Both the position numbers and the translations under genes were made by a program. A stretch of 57,970 nt of DNA from an uncultured Clostridia bacterium (lineage in GTDB: Bacteria > Bacillota > Clostridia > TANB77 > CAG-508): positions 1 to 57,970 of the forward strand of contig CALXMM010000014.1 in NCBI GenBank assembly GCA_944389475.1. The letters are read 5' to 3'. Below, in pieces: positions 9,033-17,890 of the stretch. A model generated the notes under the pieces. The model saw nothing but the letters and a program-made list of their open reading frames with translations, was not told the DNA's origin and did not search any database. Position 1 is the stretch's first letter, and each line of letters begins with the position of its first letter.

Positions 9033-9620
9033 ATGAGCAAATTTAAAATTATTATATTATCAATATTAACAATTAGCTTGATTGTAGTAACAACAGCTGT
9101 TGTATATCAAAATATAAAATACGATAAATTAGCAAAAGAAGAAAAAGTTACAGATGAGTGTATTTATGAAGATAACCAAATAGAAAATAATCTTGAGGAT
9201 GTAAAAGTAAGTTCTGCAGAAACTAGAGTGTCTCCTAATGCTGAATTAGTGATAAAAACTTATTATAAATTATGTGGACATACTACGCAAGAAATAAAGA
9301 CAGTTCCAAATGATATGGTAAATAAGAACCAAGAAGAAATAGAAAATTTATATCCGGATTATAAATTGGAAAGTTTTGCAAATAACAAAATTGTTTTAGA
9401 AAAAGAAGAGGAAGGACAATGTAATGAACATTATTTAGTAAAAGATGAGGATGGAAATGTTGTTATTTATAAGATTTTAAGTGATGGAACAGAAGAAATA
9501 TATCAAAATACAGGAATTTCAACTGGATATTTAACTGAAACTGATAGAATTAATTTAAGAGATGGTGTAAGGGTTTATGGTAAAGAAAATTTAAATAGTA
9601 TGATAGAAGATTTTGAATAG
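9033..9620 (+). CDS. BofC C-terminal domain-like membrane-anchored protein
   Basis: The 195-residue protein has one N-terminal membrane helix (about residues 4-23) and an extracytoplasmic part. The last 35 residues (GYLTETDRINLRDGVRVYGKE...MIEDFE) resemble the C-terminal domain of BofC, a sporulation protein of the intermembrane space that controls SpoIVB in Bacillus. The full BofC architecture is not clear, so equal function is inferred only. The ATG at 9033 is preferred over a TTG at 8982 because the membrane helix then begins at once. It follows comEC by 62 bases and ends at a strong terminator. Confidence 0.65.
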   Translation: MSKFKIIILSILTISLIVVTTAVVYQNIKYDKLAKEEKVTDECIYEDNQIENNLEDVKVSSAETRVSPNAELVIKTYYKLCGHTTQEIKTVPNDMVNKNQEEIENLYPDYKLESFANNKIVLEKEEEGQCNEHYLVKDEDGNVVIYKILSDGTEEIYQNTGISTGYLTETDRINLRDGVRVYGKENLNSMIEDFE

Positions 9621-9627
9621 TGTAAAT

Positions 9628-9660
9628 AAAGGACAGTTCTATTTTTTAGAACTGTCCTTT
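9628..9660. terminator. Bidirectional terminator between bofC-like gene and pgsA
   Basis: A perfect 14-bp stem (9628-9641 with 9647-9660) with a TTTTT loop lies between the convergent genes. The stop codon and last six codons of pgsA lie inside the stem, so the gene end and the terminator share sequence. Confidence 0.88.
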
Positions 9661-10238
9661 GTTTTATCTACAAATTGTTCATTAATTTTTAGATTTTCTT
9701 TCTTTAGATAACCTTGCATATAAAAAGCTTTTATATACATGATTAAAGAGAATATTGTAGAAATTAATGCTAAATAATAAATGTATAAGCTAAAGTCAAA
9801 TGAAAAATTAAATTGTCTAATGAATAATGAACATACTATAGCTATATAAAATAATACAGTAGCTAGTTTACCATACCACCTGCTAGAAACAACTAATTCT
9901 TTACCATAAAGAAAAGAAGCCCCTGATATCATTATAAATTCTTTAATTATAACAATAACAATTATCCAAACAGGAATTATATTTTTTATGGCTAAAGTAA
10001 TTAATGTTATAATTTGAGTACATTTATCAGCTAAAGGGTCAATTAATTTACCAAAATTAGTTATAAAATTAAATTTTCTAGCTATAAAGCCATCTAATAT
10101 ATCTGTTAGACCTGATATAGTAAAAATAATAAATGCTGCAATATATGATTCATTAATTATATTTATTACGATAAAAGGTATAAGTATAAATCTAACAATT
10201 GTTAGAATATTAGGAATTTGCCTAACTATTTTTTTCAT
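9639..10238 (-). CDS. pgsA: CDP-diacylglycerol--glycerol-3-phosphate 3-phosphatidyltransferase
   Basis: This 199-residue membrane enzyme makes phosphatidylglycerol phosphate, the committed step to anionic phospholipids. It has the CDP-alcohol phosphatidyltransferase motif D-G-x2-A-R-x8-G-x3-D-x3-D, seen as DGFIARKFNFITNFGKLIDP followed by LADK, and about five hydrophobic segments. The N-terminal IPNILTIVRFILIPF is typical of PgsA, though other CDP-alcohol transferases share the motif. It lies downstream of and co-directional with the ClpE-like gene, 23 bases apart. Confidence 0.88.
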   Translation of the reverse strand: MKKIVRQIPNILTIVRFILIPFIVINIINESYIAAFIIFTISGLTDILDGFIARKFNFITNFGKLIDPLADKCTQIITLITLAIKNIIPVWIIVIVIIKEFIMISGASFLYGKELVVSSRWYGKLATVLFYIAIVCSLFIRQFNFSFDFSLYIYYLALISTIFSLIMYIKAFYMQGYLKKENLKINEQFVDKTKDSSKK

Positions 10239-10261
10239 TTATAATCCTCCATTTAATACAT

Positions 10262-12607
10262 TTATAAAACTGTGAATGTTAATTCATTATTTTCTAAGTC
10301 TACTTTTACTGTATCACCATTATTTATTTCTTGTCTTAATATTTTTTCTGATAATTCATCTTCAACATAACGTTGAATTGCTCTTCTTAAAGGTCTAGCT
10401 CCATATTTTAAATCAGTTCCTTTTTTCATTAAATAATTTTTAGCAGTATCACTTACAATTAAAGAAATATTTTTATCAGCAAGAGCTTTACTTGTATCAT
10501 CAAGCATTATATCAACTATTTGAATTAATTCTTTTTCTGTTAAACTATCAAAAATAACAATTTCATCAACTCTATTTAAAAATTCTGGTCTAAATGTTTC
10601 TTTAAGGCTTGATTCTATTTTCTCTTTATTAAATGTTTTTGAAGAATTAAAGCCAATAGAATTAACATTTACATTAGAGCCAACATTTGAAGTCATTATA
10701 ATAATTGTATTTTCAAAACTTACTGTGTTTCCTTGTGAGTCTGTTAGTCTACCATCATCTAATACTTGTAATAATATATTAAATACATCGGGATGAGCTT
10801 TTTCGATTTCATCAAAAAGTACAATTGAATATGGCTGTCTCTTTACCTTTTCAGTTAATTGACCAGCATCATCATATCCTACATATCCTGGAGGTGATCC
10901 AATTAATTTTGATGTAGAATTGCTTTCCATATATTCTGACATATCAATTCTTATAATCATGTCTTCATTACCAAATATCTCATATGCCAAAGCTTTAGCA
11001 AGTTCTGTTTTTCCAACTCCTGTTGGACCAACAAAAATAAAAGATGGTGGTCTTTTGGTACTTTTTAAACCTGCACGATTTCTTCTTATAGCACGAGCAA
11101 CACTATTTACAGCTTCATCTTGACCAATAATTCTTTTATGAAGATTTTTTTCCAAATTTAATAATTTATCTGTTTCAGCTTCGGTTATTTTTGTTACAGG
11201 GATTTTAGTCCAACTTTCTATAACTTGAGCAATATCTTGAACTGTTAAATTAGGAAAAGTTAAGTTCTTTTGAATATCATCAATTTCTTGTTGTATTGAA
11301 CATTCTTTAGCCTTTAATTTTGCAGCTTTTTCATAATCTTGATTAGAATCAGCTTCATTAGTTGCTGTAGCAGTATCGGCAGCAATGTCTGATTGTTCAT
11401 CTTTTATTTCTTGTAATTTTTTCTTTAATACTTGTAAATTGTATAAATCTTTATTATTTAAATTAATTCTTGAACAAGCTTCATCAAGAATATCGATAGC
11501 TTTATCTGGTAGAAATCTATCATGTATATATTTTTCGGACATTGATACTGTTTTTTCTATAACTTCTTTAGAAATTTTTACACCGTGAAATTTTTCATAA
11601 TATTGTTTAATTCCTTCTAGAATTTCTACAGTATCTTGAACAGAAGGTTCTTGTACAATAATAGGTTGAAATCTTCTTTCTAAAGCAGAATCTTTTTCGA
11701 TATATTTTCTGTATTCTTTTAAAGTAGTTGTTCCTATCAATTGAATTTCTCCATTTGCTAAAGAAGGTTTTAAAATATTGGCCGCATTCATTGAATGGTC
11801 AGCATCACCGGCACCAATTATATTATGAATTTCATCAATTACTAATATTATATTTCCTAATTCCTTACATTCATCAATTAAAGATTTTATCCTTGCTTCA
11901 AACTGACCTCTAAATTGAGTTCCAGCGATTAAAGCAGTCATATCTATTAGATAAACTTCTTTATCTAATAGTTTAGGTGGAACTTCTTTATTTGCAATTT
12001 TAATTGCAAGTCCTTGGGCTAATGCGGTTTTACCAACACCAGGTTCACCTATTAAGCATGGATTGTTTTTTGATCTTCTATTTAAAATTTGAATCATTCT
12101 TTCGATTTCTTTAGTTCTACCAATTACATTGTCTAATTCATGGTTTTTAGCTTTTTGAGTTAAATTTGTACCATAAGTGTCCAAAAATTTTCTTTTTTTC
12201 TTTTTATTTTTTGCATTCTTTTTTTGCTGTTTAGTATTAGTGTTTTCAGACTCATTTGAATTACCATTTGGAGTGATAAATCCAGCAAATAAAGATTCTA
12301 AAGGAATATTTTTATCTGCTGAATCATCATTTGAATCATTAGGGTCATTTTCTAAATTGACTAAATTTAAAGATTCCAAATTTAAATTTTTAGATAAATC
12401 TTTAAATAATGATTCAATTTGATTAGACATATTTGGATTTATATTATTATTTAGAAGGTTATTTTGTTTTGAAATAACTTCTAATGGATCAATTCCTTTT
12501 TTCTTTGCACAATCATAGCATAAACCCTTTAAAGATTCTTTTCCATCCTTATCTATAGAATTTATGAATATAATTGCTGTATTTTTTTTGCATTCTGAAC
12601 AAATCAT
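10262..12607 (-). CDS. clpE: ClpE-like AAA+ unfoldase
   Basis: This 781-residue Clp/Hsp100 ATPase unfolds proteins, probably for ClpP. It starts with a zinc finger (Cys3, Cys6, Cys30, Cys33) as in ClpE, not with the double Clp_N repeats of ClpC. A long Asn/Lys-rich linker (about 45-145) leads to AAA1 (Walker A GEPGVGKT at about 187-194, Walker B VIDEIHNI), a UVR-like coiled segment (about 395-445, [12 protein letters not shown]), and AAA2 (Walker [23 protein letters not shown]). SIGFNSS in AAA2 fits the ClpP-binding loop. ClpE is often under CtsR, but I see no clear CtsR repeat upstream. The ATG has AAGGAG 6 bases before it. Confidence 0.88.
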   Translation of the reverse strand: MICSECKKNTAIIFINSIDKDGKESLKGLCYDCAKKKGIDPLEVISKQNNLLNNNINPNMSNQIESLFKDLSKNLNLESLNLVNLENDPNDSNDDSADKNIPLESLFAGFITPNGNSNESENTNTKQQKKNAKNKKKKRKFLDTYGTNLTQKAKNHELDNVIGRTKEIERMIQILNRRSKNNPCLIGEPGVGKTALAQGLAIKIANKEVPPKLLDKEVYLIDMTALIAGTQFRGQFEARIKSLIDECKELGNIILVIDEIHNIIGAGDADHSMNAANILKPSLANGEIQLIGTTTLKEYRKYIEKDSALERRFQPIIVQEPSVQDTVEILEGIKQYYEKFHGVKISKEVIEKTVSMSEKYIHDRFLPDKAIDILDEACSRINLNNKDLYNLQVLKKKLQEIKDEQSDIAADTATATNEADSNQDYEKAAKLKAKECSIQQEIDDIQKNLTFPNLTVQDIAQVIESWTKIPVTKITEAETDKLLNLEKNLHKRIIGQDEAVNSVARAIRRNRAGLKSTKRPPSFIFVGPTGVGKTELAKALAYEIFGNEDMIIRIDMSEYMESNSTSKLIGSPPGYVGYDDAGQLTEKVKRQPYSIVLFDEIEKAHPDVFNILLQVLDDGRLTDSQGNTVSFENTIIIMTSNVGSNVNVNSIGFNSSKTFNKEKIESSLKETFRPEFLNRVDEIVIFDSLTEKELIQIVDIMLDDTSKALADKNISLIVSDTAKNYLMKKGTDLKYGARPLRRAIQRYVEDELSEKILRQEINNGDTVKVDLENNELTFTVL

Positions 12608-12664
12608 TAATTAAGTACTCCTTTATTGAAAAATTTATATTATATATTAAATACAATATATATT

Positions 12665-12692
12665 ATTATACCACATTAGTCAATGTTTTCAA
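12665..12692 (-). promoter_or_regulatory. Probable promoter of the clpE-pgsA unit
   Basis: On the minus strand TTGAAA (12692-12687) and TATAAT (12670-12665) are separated by 16 bp, about 60 bases upstream of the clpE-like start. Confidence 0.5.
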
Positions 12693-12779
12693 CTAATATA
12701 TAGTTAATTATTAGCTAAAAAGTTGAAAATTATATTTTGGAATGTTATAATTAAAAATAAGTTGAGAAAGGGAGTACAA

Positions 12780-13619
12780 ATGAGTAAAGTAAAGATGCCA
12801 AAAAGCCAAATAATTTGCTTTGTTCTCATTATAATTGTTTGCATAGTAGCTATAATGGAAGCATTATATTATGTTATGAATCCAACAAGTTTGGAAAAGG
12901 AGAATGTAGCAAGTAATAGTATAGACAATAATACATTAGCAAATACAAATCTAGTAGATGATTTTGACAATATATTTTTAAATACATTAAAAAATACAAA
13001 TAATTCAGATGCAGCAGAAAAAATAGATTCTAGCAAAGATTATGTTTATACAGATTATGAGAAAAAAGAAGTAAATTCAGGAAATTATGATGTTGATGTT
13101 AACATACCTAAAATTAATATAAATTCTGAAGAAGTAAAATCATATAATGATTCAATTAACCAAATATTTATACGTAAAGCTGATAGTATATTAAATGGAG
13201 GGGCAAATAAATCTATATATTCTGTGGATTATGAAGCCTATTTAAATAACAATATTTTATCAGTCGTAATTAAGGCAACAATAAAAGAAGGAGACACTCC
13301 ACAAAGAGTCATAATACAAACTTATTGTTACAATATTAAAGACATGAAAAAGGTTAATTTTTCAGATCTTATGCAATTAAAAAATCTTGATACAAATACA
13401 GTACAGGAAAGAATAAAGAAACAAGTACAAGGTAAACAAGAAGAAGCAAAAGCATTACAGCAATTGGGATATTCATCATATATAAGGGATTTAAGAAGTG
13501 ATAGGTATGATGTAGAAAATATAACAAATTTCTTTATAGATGATAATAAAAATATTTATGTTATATTTGCATATGGAAATAATACAAACACAGATGCAAC
13601 TGATATTATTACATTTTAG
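12780..13619 (+). CDS. Membrane-anchored extracytoplasmic protein, PdaC/RsiV-like domain
   Basis: The 279-residue protein has one N-terminal membrane helix (about 11-31), an Asn-rich spacer (about 40-85), then a region (about 95-279) with VNIPKININSEEVKSYNDSI and a second half with LQQLGYSS and NFFIDDNKNIYVIF. This layout resembles the paired DUF4163/DUF3298 domains found in PdaC deacetylases and RsiV anti-sigma factors; no deacetylase catalytic domain follows. The ATG at 12780 has GAAAGGGAG 6-14 bases upstream, unlike an earlier TTG at 12723. It stands alone, with a terminator after it. The function is unknown. Confidence 0.6.
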   Translation: MSKVKMPKSQIICFVLIIIVCIVAIMEALYYVMNPTSLEKENVASNSIDNNTLANTNLVDDFDNIFLNTLKNTNNSDAAEKIDSSKDYVYTDYEKKEVNSGNYDVDVNIPKININSEEVKSYNDSINQIFIRKADSILNGGANKSIYSVDYEAYLNNNILSVVIKATIKEGDTPQRVIIQTYCYNIKDMKKVNFSDLMQLKNLDTNTVQERIKKQVQGKQEEAKALQQLGYSSYIRDLRSDRYDVENITNFFIDDNKNIYVIFAYGNNTNTDATDIITF

Positions 13620-13628
13620 TAAATTAAA

Positions 13629-13663
13629 AGCAACAATAGTTTTTATACTATTGTTGCTTTTTT
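13629..13663 (+). terminator. Intrinsic terminator
   Basis: Twelve-bp stem AGCAACAATAGT/ACTATTGTTGCT (13629-13640 with 13647-13658) followed by a T run, nine bases after the preceding stop codon. Confidence 0.9.
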
Positions 13664-13706
13664 AAATATGGATGTAATCTGTATTAAATTGCAAATAAAT
13701 ACACAT

Positions 13707-13738
13707 AAAAAGAAGCACTTTTTTAAGTGCTTCTTTTT
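13707..13738. terminator. Bidirectional hairpin terminator
   Basis: AGAAGCACTT (13711-13720) pairs with AAGTGCTTCT (13725-13734) around a TTTT loop, with A-tract and T-tract on the two sides. It can end transcription from both convergent genes. A third hairpin, AAGTCAGTAAT/ATTACTGACTT (13770-13780 with 13794-13804), lies nearer htrA. The rest of the 13620-13872 gap shows nothing else. Confidence 0.8.
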
Positions 13739-13872
13739 TGAAAATAAAAGGGGATGTTTTTAAACATACAAGTCAGTAATTGGAGTAATAAGCATTACTG
13801 ACTTCTCTTATAATATACCAACTGTTTTTGTTCATTTTGTGAACTTAAAGTGATATATTTGAAAAAATATAA

Positions 13873-15105
13873 TTAATTTTGATTATCTGCAGGTTGTTCT
13901 TGTAGTGTAACTTTCATATCCATTTCATTACCATTTCTATTTATTTTTAAAGTAATTTCATCACCAATCTTATGTTGATTTTTAATGTTATTTAATTCAT
14001 CCATTGTTGTTATAGAAGTACCATCAATTCCTACTATAACATCTCCAGCTTTTATACCAGCTTTTTCTGCAGCAGAAAATGGTTCTACAGAAACTACATA
14101 AACACCTTTTACAAGATTATTTGCTTTTGCAGTTTGATCATCTAAATCTCTTCCGGATAATCCAATATAAGGTCTTGTAACTTTTCCATTTGAAATTAAT
14201 TGCTCAAATATAGGTTTAGCAGAATCGATAGGAATTGCAAATCCCATTCCTTCTACACCAGTTCCATTTAATTTTAATGTATTTATACCTATAACTTGAC
14301 CTTGACTATTAACTAGTGCACCACCACTGTTTCCAGAGTTGATAGCTGCATCTGTTTGGATTAAATTATATGTTTTTCCATCATCACTTTGTACAGTTCT
14401 ATTAACAGCACTTATAATACCAGAAGTTACAGAACTTTGCATACCTAAAGGATTACCAATTGCCATTGCAAATTCACCAACAGCAATATTACTTGAGTTA
14501 CCTAATTCAGCTGCTGTTAAATCATTTTTATCTATTTTAATAACTGCTAAATCTGTTTGTGAGTCAGTTCCTATAACTTTAGCTTCATACTCTGTTGTAT
14601 CATTATATAATGTTACAGTTATTTTTGTGGCTTCAGAAACTGCATAGAAAGAAGAAGAATCACTTGAACTTACAACATGATTATTTGTTAAAATATATCC
14701 ATCATTACTTAATATGATTCCAGAACCTTCGGCAGTTGCATTTTGTGAACCACTAAAAATAGAATTTACTGTATATTGAACTTTGATTCCTACGATTGAT
14801 GGTAATACTTTTGCTGCAACATTTGTAGCTGTGTCACTATAATTAGATAGTGATACTAAATTTTGAGTACCTACAGTTTGTGTTGTTTTTGTATTTGTAT
14901 TTGTTGAAGAACCAACAAGATTATCTCTTATAGAAGGAACACAGAAACAAGTTCCTACAACTACAGCAGCACCTATAATTCCTGAACAAAAAGGAAGTAT
15001 TACACTCTTTCCAAATCCTGTTTTTCCTTTCTCTTTAATTTTGTTATTATTTTTTGGAAAATTAAATTTAGTATTTTCTGTTTTCTTTATATTATTATCT
15101 TCCAT
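13873..15105 (-). CDS. htrA: HtrA/DegP-family membrane-anchored serine protease with one PDZ domain
   Basis: This 410-residue protease handles misfolded proteins outside the membrane. It has a cytoplasmic N-terminal region, one membrane helix (about 33-56), a Ser/Thr-rich linker, a trypsin-like domain with His in NNHVVS, Asp in TDLAVIKI and Ser in GNSGGALVN, and a PDZ domain (about 310-400, with AGIKAGDVIVGIDG). The start at 15105 (MEDNN) is chosen because GGAGGT lies 7 bases upstream; that site overlaps an earlier ATG at 15120. It is monocistronic and divergent from the next gene. Confidence 0.92.
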   Translation of the reverse strand: MEDNNIKKTENTKFNFPKNNNKIKEKGKTGFGKSVILPFCSGIIGAAVVVGTCFCVPSIRDNLVGSSTNTNTKTTQTVGTQNLVSLSNYSDTATNVAAKVLPSIVGIKVQYTVNSIFSGSQNATAEGSGIILSNDGYILTNNHVVSSSDSSSFYAVSEATKITVTLYNDTTEYEAKVIGTDSQTDLAVIKIDKNDLTAAELGNSSNIAVGEFAMAIGNPLGMQSSVTSGIISAVNRTVQSDDGKTYNLIQTDAAINSGNSGGALVNSQGQVIGINTLKLNGTGVEGMGFAIPIDSAKPIFEQLISNGKVTRPYIGLSGRDLDDQTAKANNLVKGVYVVSVEPFSAAEKAGIKAGDVIVGIDGTSITTMDELNNIKNQHKIGDEITLKINRNGNEMDMKVTLQEQPADNQN

Positions 15106-15197
15106 AATAATTACCTCCATTTATATTATCTTATACTAAACTATTTAAAAGATACAATAGTTTTGTGAAAAAACTGTGAAAAATGTGTATTATTTTA

Positions 15198-15226
15198 TTG
15201 TAATAATGCCAAAAACAAGGTATAAT
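15198..15226 (+). promoter_or_regulatory. Promoter of the 15246-rnhB-repeat protein-pdp unit
   Basis: TTGTAA (15198-15203), a 17-bp spacer and a perfect TATAAT (15221-15226) lie about 20 bases upstream of the first start codon. No terminator is seen until 19251, so four genes probably share this promoter. Confidence 0.7.
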
Positions 15227-15245
15227 AGGGGGGATGGAGGGAAAC

Positions 15246-15683
15246 ATGAAGAAGAAAGGTTTTTTAAATCTAAAATTAATACTTATTATTTTATTAATAA
15301 TTGCAGTAGTAACAATTGCAATCTTTTTTATAAAAAATAGTTTAAAAGAACAAGAATTGCAAAGTTTAAGTACAATTATGTTACAAATTCAGGCTAAGGC
15401 TAAAGTTATTAATGAAAGAAACAAAGTAAATAATACAAATGATTATGTAGGAACAGATATTCCTGAAAGCGATTTAGAAAAACTGAATATAGAAAACAAT
15501 GGAAAAATAAAAGTTTTAAATGAACAGAACTTAAAAGATTTAGAAATTAATGATATCGAAGACGATAAAGATTTTGCAGTGAATTATGAAACAGAAGAGG
15601 TTTATTATTTAGAAGGATATAAAACAAATGACAATAGAATTATTTACTCATTAACAGACATAAACAATCTTGCGGTTAACTAA
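15246..15683 (+). CDS. Small membrane-anchored protein of unknown function
   Basis: The 145-residue protein starts MKKKGFLNLK and has one strongly hydrophobic helix (about 10-33), followed by a short helical stretch and an acidic region rich in Asn, Asp and Glu. The layout is pilin-like in outline (short basic start, hydrophobic N-terminal helix, small soluble domain), but there is no clear prepilin cleavage site with Glu at position 5, so I do not call it a pilin. The start at 15246 has GGAGG 5 bases upstream; an ATG at 15234 overlaps that site. It is the first gene of the rnhB unit. Confidence 0.7.
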   Translation: MKKKGFLNLKLILIILLIIAVVTIAIFFIKNSLKEQELQSLSTIMLQIQAKAKVINERNKVNNTNDYVGTDIPESDLEKLNIENNGKIKVLNEQNLKDLEINDIEDDKDFAVNYETEEVYYLEGYKTNDNRIIYSLTDINNLAVN

Positions 15684-15693
15684 TGGAGGAAAA

Positions 15694-16320
15694 ATGAAGG
15701 AAACGGAAATTGAAAGATTAACAAAACTAAAAGAAATAGAAAAAGATTTATATAATAAGGGATTTAAAAATATATGTGGAATAGATGAAGCAGGAAGAGG
15801 ACCACTGGCAGGACCAGTTGTTGTGGCAGGAGTAATTATGTCAAAGGATTCAATGATAGAATTTGTAAATGATTCTAAAAAAGTGACTGAAAAAAGAAGA
15901 GAAATGCTATATGACAAAATAAAAAATGAAGCAATCAGCTATTCAATTGCAGTGATAGATCAAAATATAATAGATGACATAAATATTTTAAACGCAACAA
16001 AACAAGGAGTAACAGAAGTAGTTGATGGATTAGATGTAAAGCCTGACTTAATAATAGTTGATGCTTTAACACATATAAACACGAGAGGAATTCCATATGA
16101 ACCTATAATAAAGGGAGATGCTAAATGTTATAATATAGCAGCAGCATCAATTTTGGCCAAAGTTACAAGAGATAGAATAATGAGACAATGGGATGAAGTA
16201 TTTCCACAATATGGTTTTGCTAAGCATAAAGGTTATGGAACAAAAGCACATATTGAGGCAATAAAAAAATATGGACTTTGTCCTATTCACAGAAAAACAT
16301 TTACAACGCATTTTATATAG
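15694..16320 (+). CDS. rnhB: Ribonuclease HII
   Basis: RNase HII cuts RNA in RNA-DNA hybrids and removes single ribonucleotides from DNA. The 208-residue protein has the signature GIDEAGRGPLAGPVVVAGV with the catalytic Asp-Glu pair, then LIIVDALTH with another catalytic Asp, and the C-terminal HKGYGTKAH. The ATG at 15694 has GGAGG 4 bases upstream and lies 10 bases after the previous stop. It is 12 bases upstream of the repeat protein. Confidence 0.95.
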   Translation: MKETEIERLTKLKEIEKDLYNKGFKNICGIDEAGRGPLAGPVVVAGVIMSKDSMIEFVNDSKKVTEKRREMLYDKIKNEAISYSIAVIDQNIIDDINILNATKQGVTEVVDGLDVKPDLIIVDALTHINTRGIPYEPIIKGDAKCYNIAAASILAKVTRDRIMRQWDEVFPQYGFAKHKGYGTKAHIEAIKKYGLCPIHRKTFTTHFI

Positions 16321-16332
16321 GGAGTGAGTACA

Positions 16333-17883
16333 ATGGCTAGAGAAACTAGATATTATGAACTATTGAGAATTTTAAAAATTTTAAAAGAAAATGGAGTGGA
16401 TATAGATAAAATTCCAATAAGTGAAACAAATGATGGAATAAGAAGATATATGTCATTAAGTGAAATTTCTCAAAAGGGTATAGATATAAATAAAATTATT
16501 AGTAGTAATAAATTAAATCCTGATTATCCTATTGGGGAAGATATGTGGTTTTTTGGGTTACGTACATTTAATAAGGATGATAACGAAGATTATCAAAAAG
16601 TTAGAAGTGATGAAACAAAAACGGAAGCCAGTAAAGAAGAATCAAGAGATTCTAAAACAGAGAAAAGTAAAGAAAAAGTAAAAGATTCTGAAACGGAAGA
16701 GGGCAAAGAAAAAGCAAGAGATTCTGAAACAGATGTTGGAAGATTTATTAGAGTTTTGCAAGTCTTAGAGGAAAAAGGAATAAAAGATTATACTATATAT
16801 AAATCTGATCCAATGGATAGAAGAAAGAGGAAATATGTTTACTTAAATGATATAGTATTAAATGCTATTGATAAAGGAAAAATAAAAAGAGAGGATAAAG
16901 ATAAATTTTATGAGGACAATAATTTAACTAAAGGATATCATTATGGAGAAATATTAGATGGTATTAGGCAAAGAAAATTAGATATGACACCTGAACAAGA
17001 AAAGTTCTTAGAAGATAGAGAAATTTTTAAAGTAAAACCAAATAAAATAAGAAGTCGTAAAACTAAAAAAAATAAGGGAATGCAAGGGTTTTCAGTAATA
17101 AAAATTAATACAGATGAAAGAAAAATGGAAAAGCAACAAGAGGAAAAAGCAACAAAGCCAAAAAGAGAGATAAAGGAAAGACAACCTTTAATAGAAGAAA
17201 ATAATGATGATGATTTAGCTAACAAAGAAGGAAAAGAGTTTATAAATATATTAAAGATATTGGATAAGTATGGAATAAATAAGATATCTAGATTTAAAGC
17301 TGGAAAACAAAATAAAAGAATGCATAAATATGCTTCGTTAGAAGACACTGTATTAAGAAATTCTTCAGAAATTGAAACATATAAATTTTTTGCAGAAACA
17401 GGTTTAGATAGAAAGTATCCATTTGGAGAGACATTGGATAAGATAATAGAAGGAAAAATAAATGTTTCTAAAAGTCAAAGAGAATTTTTAGAAGAAAAAG
17501 GAATTTTTGCTAAAGTCAACAATACAAATAATAAAAAGAAGGATAATTCTTTAGAAGAACAAAGAAGATTAGAACAAATTCAAAAAGAAGAAAATGCATT
17601 AAAAGAAATCATAAGAAGAGCTATAAATTCTGGAAAAAATATTAGACAAATTATGAAAGTAAAAAGTGGTGGAATAAGCTTATTTGCTGCACAAGTAGGT
17701 AATGGAAAAAATCCAGATGTTATATATCACACAACAGAAGGTGATGATCCAATAAATGTATATAATTTATTGAAAAGCCAGCATTCTATTAGAACTAGAA
17801 TTCCAAAAGAAAGAATAGAGCAAGTTAGAATGGAATTAGTAAAAGAGGAACAATTGGCAGCTATGCAGGGAGGAGAAAGATAA
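16333..17883 (+). CDS. Unknown 516-residue protein with three internal domain repeats
   Basis: I do not recognise the family. The protein is soluble, very charged and has no membrane helix or signal peptide. Three related units are visible at about 4-75, 135-232 and 300-392. Each begins with a helix like RFIRVLQVLEEKGI or EFINILKILDKYGI, followed by basic residues and a Y-[MVA]-x-L-x-[DE] segment. Units 2 and 3 also share YGE or FGE, then LDGI or LDKI, then a terminal EKFLEDREIF or REFLEEKGIF. Between units 1 and 2 is a 12-residue repeat of the form xKExxxDSxTxx, present three times. The last part (about 410-516) is a long charged helix plus a small unit with SGGISLFAAQVGNGK. It lies between rnhB and pdp and starts 12 bases after rnhB. 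Confidence 0.75.
   Translation: MARETRYYELLRILKILKENGVDIDKIPISETNDGIRRYMSLSEISQKGIDINKIISSNKLNPDYPIGEDMWFFGLRTFNKDDNEDYQKVRSDETKTEASKEESRDSKTEKSKEKVKDSETEEGKEKARDSETDVGRFIRVLQVLEEKGIKDYTIYKSDPMDRRKRKYVYLNDIVLNAIDKGKIKREDKDKFYEDNNLTKGYHYGEILDGIRQRKLDMTPEQEKFLEDREIFKVKPNKIRSRKTKKNKGMQGFSVIKINTDERKMEKQQEEKATKPKREIKERQPLIEENNDDDLANKEGKEFINILKILDKYGINKISRFKAGKQNKRMHKYASLEDTVLRNSSEIETYKFFAETGLDRKYPFGETLDKIIEGKINVSKSQREFLEEKGIFAKVNNTNNKKKDNSLEEQRRLEQIQKEENALKEIIRRAINSGKNIRQIMKVKSGGISLFAAQVGNGKNPDVIYHTTEGDDPINVYNLLKSQHSIRTRIPKERIEQVRMELVKEEQLAAMQGGER
16630..16737 (+). repeat. Three 36-bp in-frame tandem repeats
   Basis: Units at 16630-16665, 16666-16701 and 16702-16737 share the pattern AGTAAAGAA...GATTCT.AAAC and encode three 12-residue repeats, S/G-KE-x3-DSxT-x2. 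The unit length is a multiple of three, so copy number changes would keep the reading frame. Confidence 0.85.
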
Positions 17884-17890
17884 AAATTAT

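Noticed and set aside
12671..12700. Possible CtsR operator upstream of the ClpE-like gene
   Set aside because: AGTCAA and TTCAAC are present, but the direct heptamer repeat GGTCAAA-N3-GGTCAAA is not; the match is too weak to claim.
14339..14647. Long reading frame opposite htrA
   Set aside because: It lies wholly inside a clear protease gene, has no ribosome binding site and shows no family features; many such opposite-strand frames occur in the window.
15246..15683. Type IV pilin-like protein
   Set aside because: There is a hydrophobic N-terminal helix, but no Gly-Phe cleavage site with Glu at +5 and no pilus assembly genes nearby.
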